A DNA stretch of 64,000 bases from Ustulina deusta (taxonomy: Eukaryota; Ascomycota; Sordariomycetes; Xylariales; Xylariaceae), in NCBI GenBank assembly GCA_023159155.1, contig JAJNNX010000006.1, forward strand, positions 1,536,001-1,600,000. Reading direction: 5' to 3'. Shown here one piece after another: positions 11,961 to 26,158 of this stretch. Each line of letters starts with the position of its first letter. Position 1 is the first letter of the stretch. A program made the position numbers and the translations under genes. The notes under the pieces are model-generated. The model worked only from the letters and a program-made list of their open reading frames with translations. It was not told the DNA's origin and made no database searches.

Positions 11961-14900
11961 GGTAGCAAAATGTCAGCTCAGGCGTTCATGTCCACCTAGG
12001 TAGGTATTCTACTTCTCACGTGCCATAACTCGAAGAAGCGGTAAGGGCAAGCGCTGCATGTAGTAAGCGGAATCATTATATTATGCAGTATATCGCTGTT
12101 ATGAGGAAATTAAAAACTCTGCAGTCCTCGTAGTCCGTCATACAGCCCGTAATTTGGGGGCCAGAGACATCAAATTTACAATGCCATCTCCCGATACAAC
12201 GTAGGTAGAATCCCGGACATGGGGGAGTGTTCGATACTAGGATGAGGCTCCCTCCTCCACGGCCGAGCACGCACCTTGCCTAGGCAGGCGTACGGTGAGC
12301 GGAAGGGATAGCCAGTTCTCGAGAGCCACCGCGTCCGCACACGGTCGACAAGATACCAGGCTTCCTCACTATACCTAGTCCTGTGAATACGTACTTAACC
12401 GAGTGCCAACAGCGATGGCACGGTAGGGCTGTTAGTTTCACGGCCATCTCGGCAGAGCCGCTGGTTGGAGAGGCTGACAAGCCTGTCAGGCGACCACCTT
12501 GCGGTTCGGTAAGGACATGATGGGGGTAGACCTAGTGTCGGTTGCCTTGTTTACAGGGCGATCGGATGGTGGATACCAACAAGTCGTACTGTCGAAGTCC
12601 GCGAGCCCAAGTACCGAGCGTCCGGTAACGAATGACAATTGTAGCTGGGGGTGGACCGGGTTCTTGAGGAAAGTACCGGCAAAGTATTACCAATGTATCT
12701 TTTGTTGCTCCCACGGCGTCCACCTACGAGGTAATATCGCTACAGGCCAGTATGAAACAACCAACAACCAACAACACCAACAAGCACCACCAACACCGTC
12801 ACCTGGAATGCAGTCAGCAGAGTCTCGCGAGTAATTACTAGTAGAACTAACAAACAAAGGGGCGTCAGGCCTGCATGGTGCATATACATATGGGGATGTG
12901 GCCTTGGACGTCAATGAGCGGCATCTAATGGGCCACGACAGTCGACGATGAGCTGCTATTTGCTGCAAGGCCCCTCTCACCTACTTAATGTTGGCTTCGT
13001 ATACCTGTCGTAGGTACCGTAGCCCACATTCCCTATCTCGCAGCATGGAAGTTCGCTTTGGCCCCCTCAGGGTCTTGCACCACCTCAATGCAACCACCCT
13101 ATCCTAGAGGATGTAACACTGAGGCTCAGAGAGGCATTGAGGCTAGGGTTTTTCCACAATGAGTGCTCTCGGCACGATATTTCCCTCGCATACTGCTGCA
13201 CACTAGCGAAGAATGCATAACCCCGGAAAGACACGAGGTGACACTACTAAATGAAAAAGGGAAAGGGGAAATTGGGTTTTGCCTCTGCTAAACGCCAAGG
13301 CGGCTTCATGGGTTGCTGGTGTTGTCGACCCAACAGGCAGCGTAGCGACACGGAGCGGCGCATTGTTGTCATCTGTTGGCAATATTTATTTATCTAGCAT
13401 ACATCATACTTAGTAGACACGAGACACACGGCACCATAGTGGCCGAATACTGCCAGCTCGGGTTAGTTTGAGAATGACATGCAGTTCAATGAGGAGGTGG
13501 CCTGTTACTGAAATGAAGACGTTCGACGAAGCGCTCTTGTTGACGAGCCGAGACGCATAAGGGGCCCGATATGGTTAGCACATCGTAGAGTGGCTTCTGC
13601 AGAGAGTAAGGTAGGTAGTGCTGGTTCCTGCACTGCATAGTGGATGCAGTTCATGGTGGGAGAGGGGATCGATGAGTTGGCGTTGCTGAACATAGTATGG
13701 GTAGCCGGATGTGGTGATGTTGTGTGCTTGTTGATGGGCCAATCATCTTGCATGCAGCTAAACTATGATCTAGGTTACTCTAGCGCCTTTTGCTGTGCTG
13801 CAGATACTACCTGGTCCACTGCTCTTCCGCTATTGCCGCCAAGGACTACCTCGCTGGGGGTTCCTTGGCTGACCTGGTATGGGGTACACAGAACCTAGAT
13901 TAGTGGCCACTAGGCAGTCTGCCCTGGGCTACTAGCTGTGGCCTGTGCTCTCTCGGACAGAGCCGCACGAGACGAATGGGTACCTACCTACTGTAAGGGG
14001 ATGTAGGTAAGTGCGAAGTAGGTAAAAGGTACAATCAGTATCCGGCCCCGGCTTTCCGGATACTATTTAATCTTCTAAACTGCCGGCATCAAGTCCCGGA
14101 GTGGGTTCCTGAACCGACATGAAGAAATCAGTCCGTCCTCTCGGGATCATGTCTAACCAGTCACAACTCGACCCCTACTAAGCTAGTTTGCCTCGCAACA
14201 ATCAGTTGTCTACAAACATTGTATTCGGTTTGATTTCCCTAGAGATGTATTTATATTATCTTAACTTAGCCCATTTTGTCACTCAAACGGTTCTATATTT
14301 GTTGGGTTTCGACGACGTTGTGTCAAACTTCAAACCACCTATGGCATCCTGGCAACTCGAGCATATATCACCAGATATGTGTCAAAAGAATCTGTTGTCG
14401 ATGCAGCACCTCTCCGTTAGGGGTTTTCATGAATCTCTTGGTCATCACTATGCTCGTAAATCTAAGTCGGCTCCAATCTCCCGGTTTGTTTCCGCCGAGG
14501 ATCACGATACAAGGGGGAACCCATATACGCAGAGGCCTCTCTACTAATTGAGGACAGAAAGGTACCCCCCCTCTTAGAATTGAATTCTTTTTCGGTGTAG
14601 CTGTTGAGGTTCCACCAATCCCTGCGCTACACACCACTACTTTACCCATTGGCAGCGCGATGCTCTGGTTCCCCTGGTGTACCGCTCGTGGACGTTCAGA
14701 GACATCAACCCATTACATACAATGATAACAAGAGTTCTGGCTTGGAAACAGGAAAACCGTCCTGTGATTATACCGGATTATGCCGACATACCTTTCTCTC
14801 CGAATTTACAAATTGTCCCCTCCGTGTCTTGGCTCTTGACTATGAGCTCTTCTGACGCCGACCTTTAGCACTACACTGTTAACAACTCGCACCAACGAAT

Positions 14901-17900
14901 GAGATCGCACACCTTGATTCCACAGCGAGGTTCCTGACCAACAGGAAGACTCTCCATGACTCACGCCGTATACGTAATTCACCCTTGGCCCTTACATATA
15001 ACCAACTGTCAAGATCTCGCTACCGAAGTCAAGGGACAGGCGCGTTATGCGTGAGATGTTGCGCAACAACCCTAGGATTCCCCAATGGGTAATTTCTCTA
15101 AACAATGGACAGATTCACTTTCCTTGTTTCATAGAAGGCAATGTCATAACACTAACACTATCGATTGCGCTGGGAGCGTGCTGGTTGGCGGTCTTACAGG
15201 GGCGTTGTGTTACCCCTGAAGGCAAACAAAAACCGACCTAAGATCCTGGCGCATTACTCGCGGCCGCGAAAGGGGACCACAATCTGAGTATATTATAAGA
15301 GATTGGATTCTATGTACTGGCAGCACTTCTCTTTCTCTACTTGGAATTGTACGTCTCTGTCTGGCGTTGGCTATTTGCCTAGCATCTCGTTACTCTTTGT
15401 TGCTGTGTTACAACGAAAGACGATGGCGTCTGTCGACCTTGGGTCCCGTGCCATTTATGTTGGGTATTGGCGTTGAATGCGTTGTATATTGCTGCCTAAC
15501 AGCGACAGGGGTATTGGCATGTTCTGTTTCTTCGTATATATGTAGTGGAAGAAGGGGACGGCTGGCACGTGTCATCCCCGATGGCATCTTCTTGCTGTCC
15601 CAACAGAAGATAGCAACTTGTATGAACACCATACTGGTGGTGAGCAGCACTTACAACTACCTATGATTCAACCTGTGGCCTCTGATGTATTGTCTGTCGA
15701 TACGCATCCTTCTCCTATTTCCCCATACGCCAACGTCTCCTTTTCCATGGCCATGGCATACTTAGATGGCGCGAACGAGCAGGGCGACTTCCAACCACTT
15801 TCTAAACTGAATAGATGATATCAGGCTCAGTCACTCGTTCAGTATATCACGTCTCCGAGGCTTTATTTGCGTCGACTCGCGGAAGCCAGACACCTCGCGA
15901 TCCTAGCCGAGTCACATTCGCCCGAGGCTGGCCGAATCATTACAGCATCGAAGTCCGCCCAGATAGCGTCACAAATGCCGAACTAGAACTTATCTTTTGA
16001 AGGAGTGATTCGCCTCTAACAGGAGACAAGCTTTTATATTGATTCTTAATGGGATCTTTCTTGGAGACCATATTCTATTCGGTACATGTCGTGGTGCATC
16101 TTAAGCAGCCACGCCCGAGAGCGACGTATGTAAGCAGCTCTCCGTCACTAAAGAGAGAAGGAGCGCGACATGCTCCAGGGAAGCATGGATTATAGTCGGA
16201 GCGACGGGAAAACGGATAGAGCGATTCTAGCGGCTCGTTTCATGCCAGAAGGCCTACCTTACCTACTACTTCAATCTGTCTAGGAGGCTCGACCTCCAAC
16301 GCTTCATCCTACATGCTACTCGACGCCCCCCTTTTGCTCGACAAGAGCATTCAACCCGTTTCTCTTATTGAAACAATTCTTTCTCTTTCGTAATTTAGGG
16401 GTTATTTTTATTTTCGCTCTGTGCGCCCTGCTTCGTATCCCCGTGCCTCGATCCTCGGGGAGGAGTGCGCGCAGCGACTTCAGCGGATTCCGTCAACCCT
16501 TTCGTCCCGCATCATACGGTGTACGAATCACTCGGAATCACTGCTGTCCGACAACACGCAGTTACCTGGGCAGAGGCTGGGAAGAGACGGCGCGGTCGGT
16601 ACACAATTCCTAACACACGCCTGTTGCACAGCAGTCTCGTGCAGTGTCGATGGAAGGCAACTCGACCTACAGATGGAGACGGAATTTTGCACCAAGGTGT
16701 TCGTTCTACCGCAACCCATGAAACTACCCACGACGTCGTCCTAGGGTCTGCAAGCCTTTCCAGTCACTCGAGGTCCTTGGGTACTTGAGGCTACTTCGAG
16801 GTCGCTCGCTCACCGCAGCATTATCTCCCTGAGGCCTGCAGGACGCCTGTGCAAATTTTCACCGCGGAGTAACATGAGTTTCGCTGTGCCGCATATTTAC
16901 GAAGCGATCTCTATCTAGAGTTTGCTTCCCATAGCCTCGGTGCGTGCAATGTCTCGCTGACAGGATTCGATCTGATGTTAGGTTCATTCAACCTACTTCT
17001 CAAGGCTAGGTAGGACCTGACCATCATCCTTCAGTATGACGATAGTCATACGAGGCTTCCTATTTGCCATGCTGACAATCCAATAGGCTATTCTCGGCTA
17101 CTCAATGTCCTCGCTCCGGTCAGAGAGCGCCGAGATCCCCAAAACCAGCACATCATCCAACAGCTGATCAGACACCGCGCCATGGCGCATTTCCAGACCT
17201 TGCAGAAGGTTCTCGTCACCGTGTTATTGCATGTCACAAGATAAGCACGGGCTCCATCGGGTATAATAAACGCCTCGTGCATCAGCAGCCTGCTTCAAAC
17301 AAGGCAACAGGTCGCCAAAATAATTCACGCCAACAACTGCATATTGTTTGAATCAGGGAGGTATCCATGATGTAAAACAAGTCCCCCCCTAACGGCCCTT
17401 TTCTTGGCGCATGTCTCACTAGATTAGACCGAAGATATCACCTACCTACATACGCTTTTAGCGAGCAGTGCTACCCCGCAATCTGCGATCCGCATCGATT
17501 GATCACGGCTTAGATATAGAGCTATCGGTAGGTTAGTGTAGATGGATGCTGAGCATTACCCATTGCGCTGTACCCTGTAAGTCGTCCATCGGACGAACCT
17601 GTTGGCAGCCAATAGTTCCGTCGTTTCTTGATTGCTTACATTACCCCTCGGGCCACTTCGCATTTTCTGGCCAATATGGAGTAAGACGCTGATAGGACAA
17701 TGATTGCCTTGGGCGCTGTTACTCCAACACCTGAAAACTAATAATACATAGTACATGGGCAGCCTGCATATATAGGCTGGTATTTCATACCGTCCCCGGA
17801 GCCCTTTTTCTTATTCCACGCTGTTCACGGTCCGCATTGACTTGGGTAGGTATCACTTCTGTCATGGGCACATTCTTATTGGTTGGTTTTTTTCCTTTTC

Positions 17901-19768
17901 CTTATTGCCGCGGCTGCCCTTGGACGCCATCCATCTCTCCATTTAGGTATCCGTTCGGCGATTGGAGTGTCGTCATTCATAGCCTGCACGCATGATAGAT
18001 AGGGTGGGAGGATTGCTCACCAAAATTTCTAAATCCACCTGCCTTCGCAAACTATGGCCCATACAGGATTACATATAAGATAGGTACGTCGCCCCCAGCA
18101 CGTACTAAAATCCAATGCCATGTCGTTGGCTTGTGATACTACAGTATGACTTACTACGCCGTCTTAGCCGATCGCACTTTCGGTACATAAATTTATGCAT
18201 TTGTTCGGTGAGAAAACTAGGTATACGCGAAGTCAAGATTCTGGACAATAGGTAGCTGTCTTGCGAACCTTTGACGTATACATACCTACTACTATGTAGT
18301 ACTATGGCGTTATAGCGTTGTACTCTACGACGCCTTCGTTCCCTAGTATTATGCAAGTCGACCAAAGGGGTCGTGAGGTGCTTGGTCAATGCTGCGCATC
18401 TCGCGCCCAGTGACTTGTCTCGTTCAGCGATTTGGAGAGGCAGGTGGATGGGCCGCAGCGCGTATGCATGAGTTATCGTGATGCAATTGATTCTGTACAC
18501 CCAGAATTCCTCGATTTGAGCAAGCATTGCTGCTGACAGTTCGTTGTGACCAATACATTGAGTGAGCCTTTGGGCAATCTGAAGACAACCGGGTAAGGCG
18601 GCCGTTTCGAATCAATCTCTCTCCATTCACCAAAACCCTTTTCTTGTTTCGTTTTGGGTTTTAGTTGCCCTATTAATTATTACTGAGCTGTAGGAATTAG
18701 CGGGAAGCGTGCGGGATGGGGAATCTTGCCACACAACTTCTATCTTGCAAATCTACCCTGATCTGGTAAAGGTAGGCTGTCCTGAAAAGGATGTGGGATA
18801 CTACGTACCGACTCGTAGCTCAGCTAGGTACAGTGCGCCACTCGATGCTGCTTGAGACAGAACGTGTGACACAATAGCTAGGGATTTTCGCAGATTTCGT
18901 ATTAGTTTGCCTCCTCTATCTAGAAAAGTGAACTACCTAGAAATAACCTGAATTGATTGATTGCCTCGACGAAACTTGTCCAAACCGATTACCCATCCCC
19001 ACCCTCTCAATCTTGTATGTAGCCAGCCCATCTGACATGGTTCCCCCCTTCCCCCCCCACCACTTTGCTATTAATGACCCACACTTTCTGATACACTTGG
19101 TTGCCTTGTCGATGGAACGCCTGTTTTCGATCAGCCGAATAAACCCCATGGCGATCTGATCTTTTAGTCATCGCGATGATGGTGGTCATTGTGTGTGTGA
19201 ACGCGTCCTTCGTTTCGTCACTACTATGTGGCTGAGTTGTTTCACTTATTCTCGGGCCTTCGGCAGCGCCTTCTTCTGTGTCTGATTAAGGAGTTCCGGG
19301 TGAGTTGGAGAATATAAACCTTCTTTTTCCTTTCGCTAGGCAGCAGTCTCCGGCTGAACGAGGGATCGAGCAAAGGACCTCAAGCCCAGCTGAAGGCCGC
19401 CTCCCCCCCCAATCGCCTAGAATGATACAACAAAGGTTACCGTATCAACCTTAGGTCCAGTCTTACCAGTACTGTTCCCCCGTTAGCTCAATCTGGCAAA
19501 GGAGTTTTCGGTGTAGCGGTTGAATTATATCAATTTTCTCCTTGGTTTCTATTACCAAGGTTGGGCATTATTGTAAAGAAGTTGAACTTATTCGTACGGG
19601 ATTCATGACATATGACCATGAGTGAACTGTGTTGTAAGTCGGTTCATCATGGCGTAATCTTCCACCATTAGGTGCTGAATATATGTGCACAGATTTTGTA
19701 TACCAGTATCAGTTCGCACAAGTGTAGAATAAGTCTGAATTGCCTGCACTGGATTGCCTGCATTTTCG
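11961..19768. other. Long gene-free intergenic DNA
   Basis: Many short overlapping frames on both strands (for example 12499-12834, 14188-14547, 15367-15666, 18105-18527) lack recognisable domains, consistent start contexts or joinable introns. Small landmarks are TACCTACCTA motifs near 13,980-14,030 and a 19-bp sequence at 14589-14607 that recurs at 19505-19523 with one change. Confidence 0.4.
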
Positions 19769-22172
19769 CTATTGGAGCAACTTGACAATTGGTGTAGTTG
19801 CCGGGGCCTCATCGATATCCATTGCATCTTCTGCCCCTTCCCGAAATGATGCAGAGACTTGAGTTTGCGATCCGATATCGGGGATATCTAACATGTTCAT
19901 CATCATGTTGGCGTCTTTCGGAATTTCATTGATCTCCTTCTCATACTCAGGGAATACTCCGAACTGATTCGTGCCTTCGTCGTATGTTAACGCTCTCCCA
20001 GATTGAACGATCTTGTAGCCAAGCCAAAGGATTCTCTCCTTTCTAACGTCTGTCATCGAAGCCATTTCGAAATACTTCTCATCGTCGTCAATCTTCTGGT
20101 TAGCAAACCAGTCAGGGGGGTAGTATTGGTCGACGAAGATAAGGCCCTCAAGTGCGAAGTCCTCCGGCACAGGACGTGGCGGATGATTGCTTTCTCTAGG
20201 GAACTCATCGCTGTGGATGCGATCATAATAGTTGTAAGAATGAAGTAGTGCGTTGAGCATCAAGGAAAGCAATTTCCATGGAAATAGATGCTCGAGTTGA
20301 TCCAGAGCATTAGGAAAACGTGTAAGGTAGAACATGAACACCAAAACAACGTGAATATAAGGTAACACGTTCGCGTCATCCCTCCGACGGAAGACAACCT
20401 CATGCGTGCCCATGGTAAGGTAAAGGGCATCTTCGAAATCCTTCGCCGGCGTTAAAATTTCAGTTCCAGGCCCCATGCCTTGATCCTGATTCTCATCGTT
20501 TTGATTGTTAATCGATCTCATGATCACATTGTCTTCCCTCCCGTACGACAAAAGAGAACAGCAATTAGCGATGGCGATGTAGTACCCTCCTTCCATCCAG
20601 CGCTTCGCGATTCGATCGATATGGCTATCTAACGACCCTAAGAACTCATTGGCAACTAGGCGTAAGTTGTCTAACTGCTTCTGACTGAACAAGAGACCAT
20701 GAGTCTTGACAAATGCCACATCAATAGGGATTAGACGGTTGTGCTGATAACTGCCCACCCCGAGGATAGGGTCAAACAGAGTCATAATCGACTCTTTAGC
20801 GGAGCTGAAGGGTATAGGGACACAAAGAGATTTTGTATAATAAAATAGCTGTTGGAGTGCATTGGGCCGTGCCAGAATGGCAAGGTGGTGGTAGAGGCGC
20901 CCTGTGGTCGGTGCTTTATCAGAAGCCTTCGAATACCAATGTCTGGAAACCGATGTCCAAACCTCTCTGTCTCTAATATCCTCATCTTCGATTGCCATTC
21001 TGTTTTAGGAACAGTTAGAAGAGAAAAAGATATGAACTTGTGAACATTACCTATATCTTCCTAAGTCCCCCAGACATTCGATCCATGTATCTTCGAAAGC
21101 CGGGACAGTCTCATATAACAGAGCCATCATAGAATAAGCCAAGTAAATGAATGTTAGCATATGCTCGAGAGACCCTGGCAAACGATGCCGCAACAACTCG
21201 AGAAAGCTATGTATGCCATGGCGCCACATTCGCGCGGGCATAGCATATTTTGAAGCTAATCGCTTTAACGCTGGACTTGCAGATGGATGTTGAGACGCTA
21301 AAAAGAAGTCATGATGCTCATGCAAGAGGGTGCGATGCAGCGCTATCAAAGCTTGCCATTGCTCGTTATTTAGTTTGGTGTCGTTTTGAGAAGATTGGGC
21401 ATTGTCGACCTCGATGCATTTCGACTCAACCATCATCAGTCCAGCATAGATTCCCTTCACCTCGGCCACTAGTTGTTCCTGGCTGATAGGCCGGGTCTCG
21501 GGCTGCTTAATCATTCGAAGTGCTTCACTATCTTCCTCCAGGAGTTTAGCTCCTCGGGGTGTTGCCGAAGCCTTGGAAGGTTGAGCTGGGTTTAGTTTTA
21601 TCCTATTCGGTGATGATGAAGAGTCTTCCTCTGGATCCCAAAGCTTGCCTTGCTGAAGACCCCTTCGTGAAAAGTCGGGGTCATGGGTGGCAGTATTTTG
21701 TTGAGGACGAGCTCGGGACCTCCTTAGAGGACTAGCCGACTGATGCCTGGTTTGTTTTAGCGGAGAGCTGGTAGGGGATTTACGCCTCCTAAATGTGCTT
21801 GAGCCCGCGTCATCCGCGGTCCCTGGGACCCCAGCGAGGCGACCGCCTCCTGGGTCTCTCGTAGACAGAGGCTCAACACCCTGGGCACCAGGTATTCTTA
21901 CAAGATACACGTATTAGCTGCATATGGCGATCTCAAAGGGTATAGGGTGAGTCATACCGTCCTCTCTTCACATCACGTATGAGAGCACCGATATCTTTTC
22001 CTTGTATATAATCAGGGTGCTTTGACTTAAAATGATCGCGTATCCTATCATCAATAGCAGGAAATGCCTCGTCACAGGCTCCCACTGGACATGAAACCCG
22101 CGAAGCCTGCCGCAAGTGGCTGATAAAGGAGGTCTGGAGAGCTAGCTCCTTGGAGTCCTTTGGGTCCGGCAT
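19769..22172 (-). CDS. Est1-type DNA/RNA-binding domain protein with N-terminal C2H2 finger, 763 aa
   Basis: Three exons: 22172-21958, 21896-21051 and 20999-19769, with introns of 61 bp (GTATGA donor) and 51 bp (GTAATG donor, ACAG acceptor). They total 2,292 bp, exactly 764 codons. Residues 28-52 form a C2H2-like finger (C28, C33, H47, H52). Residues of about 60-200 are polar and probably disordered, followed by a helical region. From about residue 345 comes the Est1 DNA/RNA-binding block, recognisable by the segments GDLGRYR, HWYSKASDKAPTTGRLYHHL and FYYTKSLCVPIPF. In this family the region after the TPR-like helices contacts telomerase or nonsense-mediated-decay partners; yeast Est1 recruits telomerase and animal SMG5-7 act in mRNA decay. 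Which role applies here cannot be read from sequence. The tail ends with an acidic EDAMDIDE stretch. The start at 22172 is the first ATG of the open frame. Confidence 0.88.
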
Positions 22173-25100
22173 TATCTCTTAAAAATATAAGGACGGAATA
22201 AAATCGAATAGGGAAGACAAAGGGGCCAATGATGCCGTGTAAGGTGAGATTCGTGACCTGACGGCAGCGAACACAAACGTAAGAACCTGACGGTGGCCAA
22301 GTCGCAATGGCGAAGGAAGAAGTTTCCCGCAACGTTTAGAGAACTAAGTTTGGGCGGAGATCACGCGGCGTCGATCTGCGGCGACACGCCGATGCATCAG
22401 TATGGAAATGGCGACAAAGAAAGACAACAGGAATTGGAGCGATAAGAAACAAACATACTAGAGACGAGTGTGTTTTTAGGGCGCCCTCGATAACGGATAG
22501 ACGGTGAGCAGGCATCTCAACTCTGGCGGCGTCCAAGTGGTGAGTCTGCAGTGTGTAGTCACGTACAACAGAGCAAAGGGGATAAAGTCCCAGAGACCAG
22601 GTGTTGATATAGAGGTCGATACTTGTGAAGAAATAAGTACAGGTTTTAGCTTGCCTAAGGTAGATAGTGCGCGCCCGCGATTGTTTAGAATCTTGTTCTC
22701 TCAATCCTAGCGTTCGGTGGACCTAGGCATCCTTACAGCACCTACATACTGCGTAAGGGCACATACTCCTACCTACCATATACTACCTAGGTAGGTACTG
22801 GCCCCCATGCCACAATTAGGCCCACCCCCGGTACTTAGAAGTACATTCGCTCGCAACGAGGCAACCACTTTGGAAGAGCCTCAGGTGGGGGTGTGCGCGC
22901 GCACCACTGTACTGCCGGCCGCTTCACGATTCTCCTACCCCTCGCTCCCCTTACCTCCCCCCCCCCCCCCCGAGACGAAGCAATTGACATACCTCCTGAG
23001 AATCCAAGCACCAGCTCTACTTGTCCACCACCGCGAGACTATCGCCGCATCACGCGATATGTCAGCATCACGCTCGACAGCAATCGAACAAAGACCATGG
23101 CGGCCCGAACGAACCAGACTGCTCGACAGTATATTCCCGCCGCCAGCCTGTTGATCCGCGAACACGCCGAGTCCACGATCCGCCCTCTCTAGTTTCATAT
23201 TGCATCCCGATTCCACGACCCTCCCTCTCTAGTTTCATATGGCATCCCGATCCCTCGTCGCATTCGAGCCACTCAGATCCACGGGCAGCAAGGCACCATG
23301 TCCAGATACCCGAGGATGCGTTCGAGCCGACCGATGAGTAAAGAGCAGCAGGTTGGGTTCACCACAGGGCGCTTCCGGGCAAGCAACATCAACGATAATA
23401 CCAATCCCTACGGAGCACAAATCCAGTACGAATCCAACAGCGGGGGCATCAGGTGGCCATGTCGGAGTCCTAGGTGGGTATCCAGATATTTTCACATTGC
23501 CATCTAGGCGGACAGTCGATGAAGGCTAAGAAGGCACCTCACCGAAGAGACGAAATTAGGAAATTGCAGCTTAGATTATCTAGACACTCTTGTGCTGAAA
23601 CCAGAGGAAACATAGATCCATAAGTACCTGGAATTGTGTGAGGCTCCAGGGAGCTGGAGACTGCGAACCGGGGTGGGGGCCACGTCGAAAGAGGACATCA
23701 CAGTGCGTGTCGGTTGGTATGTAGGTACGCAACAGGTAAGCAAGTGCCCAGGGTTTTTGGTTGAGTGCTGTACAGCAGACAGAGGTACCTACAGTACAGT
23801 GCTATCACCCGAGGTTTGATTGGCTGTCACGGACCATCAGGTGCATACTAAGTACCTAATCGCTCTCCACACTACATCCCGAGGTAGAGGGCTTGATTGT
23901 CACCCGTAGCTACAGGAAGCAAAAGGCCTGGATGATGATGTCACTCCCTTTTTCCCAGTCGCGTGCACCTCCGAAGATGCCAGATGCCACCCGGATGTTC
24001 CGAGGCGGCCGCCAAATCCTGTCTCCAATGTATACTACCTAACCCAAGGTACCGAGTCCACACTGGGTCTGCGGTGGCTTATAATGCCAGGGACTGCCGT
24101 CAAGTCGAGAGGTGATCGCGTAAGTAATCAATCGACTTCTAACGTTTTACCTGCGCCGGCTCCTCCGTCCTGAAATGCAAGGTCTTACGACAATTACGTT
24201 CAACCGATTTCGTCGGCGAAACCCTCGGCGCCTATCGACCTGACTGCGGCCTATCTATATACTGCCTGTATTTATTTTAATTTCCTTCCCCATGTATTAC
24301 TATTCCTGTTACCTATATCTGAACACAGAAGGCCGGCCACTTTTACTTCCATCACCGCCGAGTCGATATTTCGGTATTATTCGTCCCTGATGGCGTGAGC
24401 GTGACCGAACGACTTCTTTGGTAACCGACATGCCCCGCCAATCCGAAGACGTACAGATGAGCCCTTTGTAAGGCAAATTCTGCTCGGTGTTGGACGTGTC
24501 GATGTCGTCGATGTCATCAATGGCCACTTGCCATGAAGGCCAGAGCATCGTTCCACCGTCCATGGGTACAGTCGTGGGCAAAAGGTTCAAAACAGAAAGT
24601 CCAAGCGAAATGTCTAAAATACCTATCTTGTGCATCGTGGGGAGACTGGGAACCTCGGCATACTAGAATTTCGGACAATTGGGACTGTGTATCACGTTAT
24701 CAACTGCATACACGACTACCTGGCGTCGGATCTCCCCGACAACTACCTCGCAGCACAGCCACCAACTTCACGGCTTTGCCGAATGCCAACCCGGCGTGGC
24801 ATTTGCCCCTTACTCATCTCATCTCCTCTACATAGGGAGGCAAAAAAATTAAAATTTTTTATTAAAATTTTGTGGGTTCATTGATTGCTTCCGACTTGCT
24901 GATGTTCCTTGGGCTCGATCCAAAATACGGCCACCACAAATTCAGCTCCTTACATCTACAAACACGCCCGGCACACGCACCGCATTTGGTTCAAAGCTAG
25001 TTAGCGCTAATATTGATGTCGCACATGCCTTCCGGTTCCTTTCATGGCACAGTTCAAGGTAACTTCGACCTGTTCGAAGCAAGCCCTCGTGCTCTACATA

Positions 25101-26158
25101 GGCGTTGGTGTGATGGTGGCACGAGCTGGATACCATAAGCGATTGAGGCTATTCTCTTCCTCGACGTGTCCAACCTAACTAGGCTGCATCTCCATTTTTG
25201 GGACCTCGACTTCCTAGATATCAGCCATGACTGGTCTGTTGACAGACGGTCGGTGAGAATATCCGCATGGGCTAGACAGCCACTCGCCTCCCCCCTGGGT
25301 CACTGCTTCTGATGCTTATATCGAAGACCTCACCGCTTCGATAATGACTCACGTCTCCTTGCCACAACCAAGGTGCGGCCTTCCAATCATGGGAAACCAC
25401 CCACCCGGATATATGTTTAGGCATCTCACGTGTGTAGTAATGAAGTTTCGACTGGATTTATCTGTCGAATCTTGATTCGATGATTTGGGATGACGAATTG
25501 AATCACTGCCTCGTGAGGGCAATGAGATTTCAAGGATGAGACTTAGTCGGATGCTCAGCGATTAAATTCTGAATGTCACGGGGTCGTAAGCCCTCGTCCA
25601 ATGAATACGATTTCCGGCTTCCATCCTGTCAAACATCCGCCACGTTCTTCTCTAGTCGAGATAGTTGGCTTATAATATTGGATGCCTAATCCCCCCTCCC
25701 CCTGAAGATCATCGTAGCCTTTCAGCATGGGCCGTGAGATGACACCCAAGATCATGAGACTAGCTGATACAGTTGCTCCCTGACATATTCATTACTTCGA
25801 GTGACATAGGTACTAGGAAATCTTCGACAACTGGGGCAAGGCAACAAGAGGATTCCATCCATTGTGACATCATTGGTAAGCTAACGTAGATCAATACTAA
25901 GATTTCATTGAGACTTTGCATTAGGCATGTCTATTGGTTTGCTCGTAGAAGTGCATGAATCCACGTAATTACATCACAGCCCAATTAGCAAGTTAGATGT
26001 TATCTAGGAAGGCAAGAGTTGTCTGAAAGGAAAATTATGGACCTGTTTTTTTTTGTTTTTGTTTTTTTTTCGCCGCCCTCCTTTCCTACGACCTCATACG
26101 CCGTTATCTCTCCTAGACCCGAGGGAGGCAAGATCAAAGTCGAGAATTTAGTTATTTT
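22173..26158. other. Gene-free stretch upstream of the Est1-type gene
   Basis: Contains a 15-C run (22957-22971), a TACCTAGGTA palindrome (22784-22793) and a 40-bp tandem duplication (23172-23251). Plus-strand frames at 22893-23192 and 23298-23507 might be parts of a divergent gene, but they do not join convincingly and match no family. Confidence 0.35.
23172..23251 (+). repeat. 40-bp tandem duplication, two copies
   Basis: Copies 23172-23211 and 23212-23251 share TCCACGA, CCTCTCTAGTTTCATAT and GCATCCCGAT and differ at only a few bases. Confidence 0.85.

Noticed and set aside
17090..17250. Protein-like frames on both strands
   Set aside because: More than one frame looks plausible at once and none extends or joins to flanking exons, so no gene can be supported.
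18105..18527. 140-codon minus frame
   Set aside because: No recognisable features and no joinable exon on either side; its length is possible by chance in 13 kb of gene-free DNA.
19484..19540. Possible tRNA gene
   Set aside because: An A-box-like word is present, but no proper B box and no cloverleaf pairing could be built.
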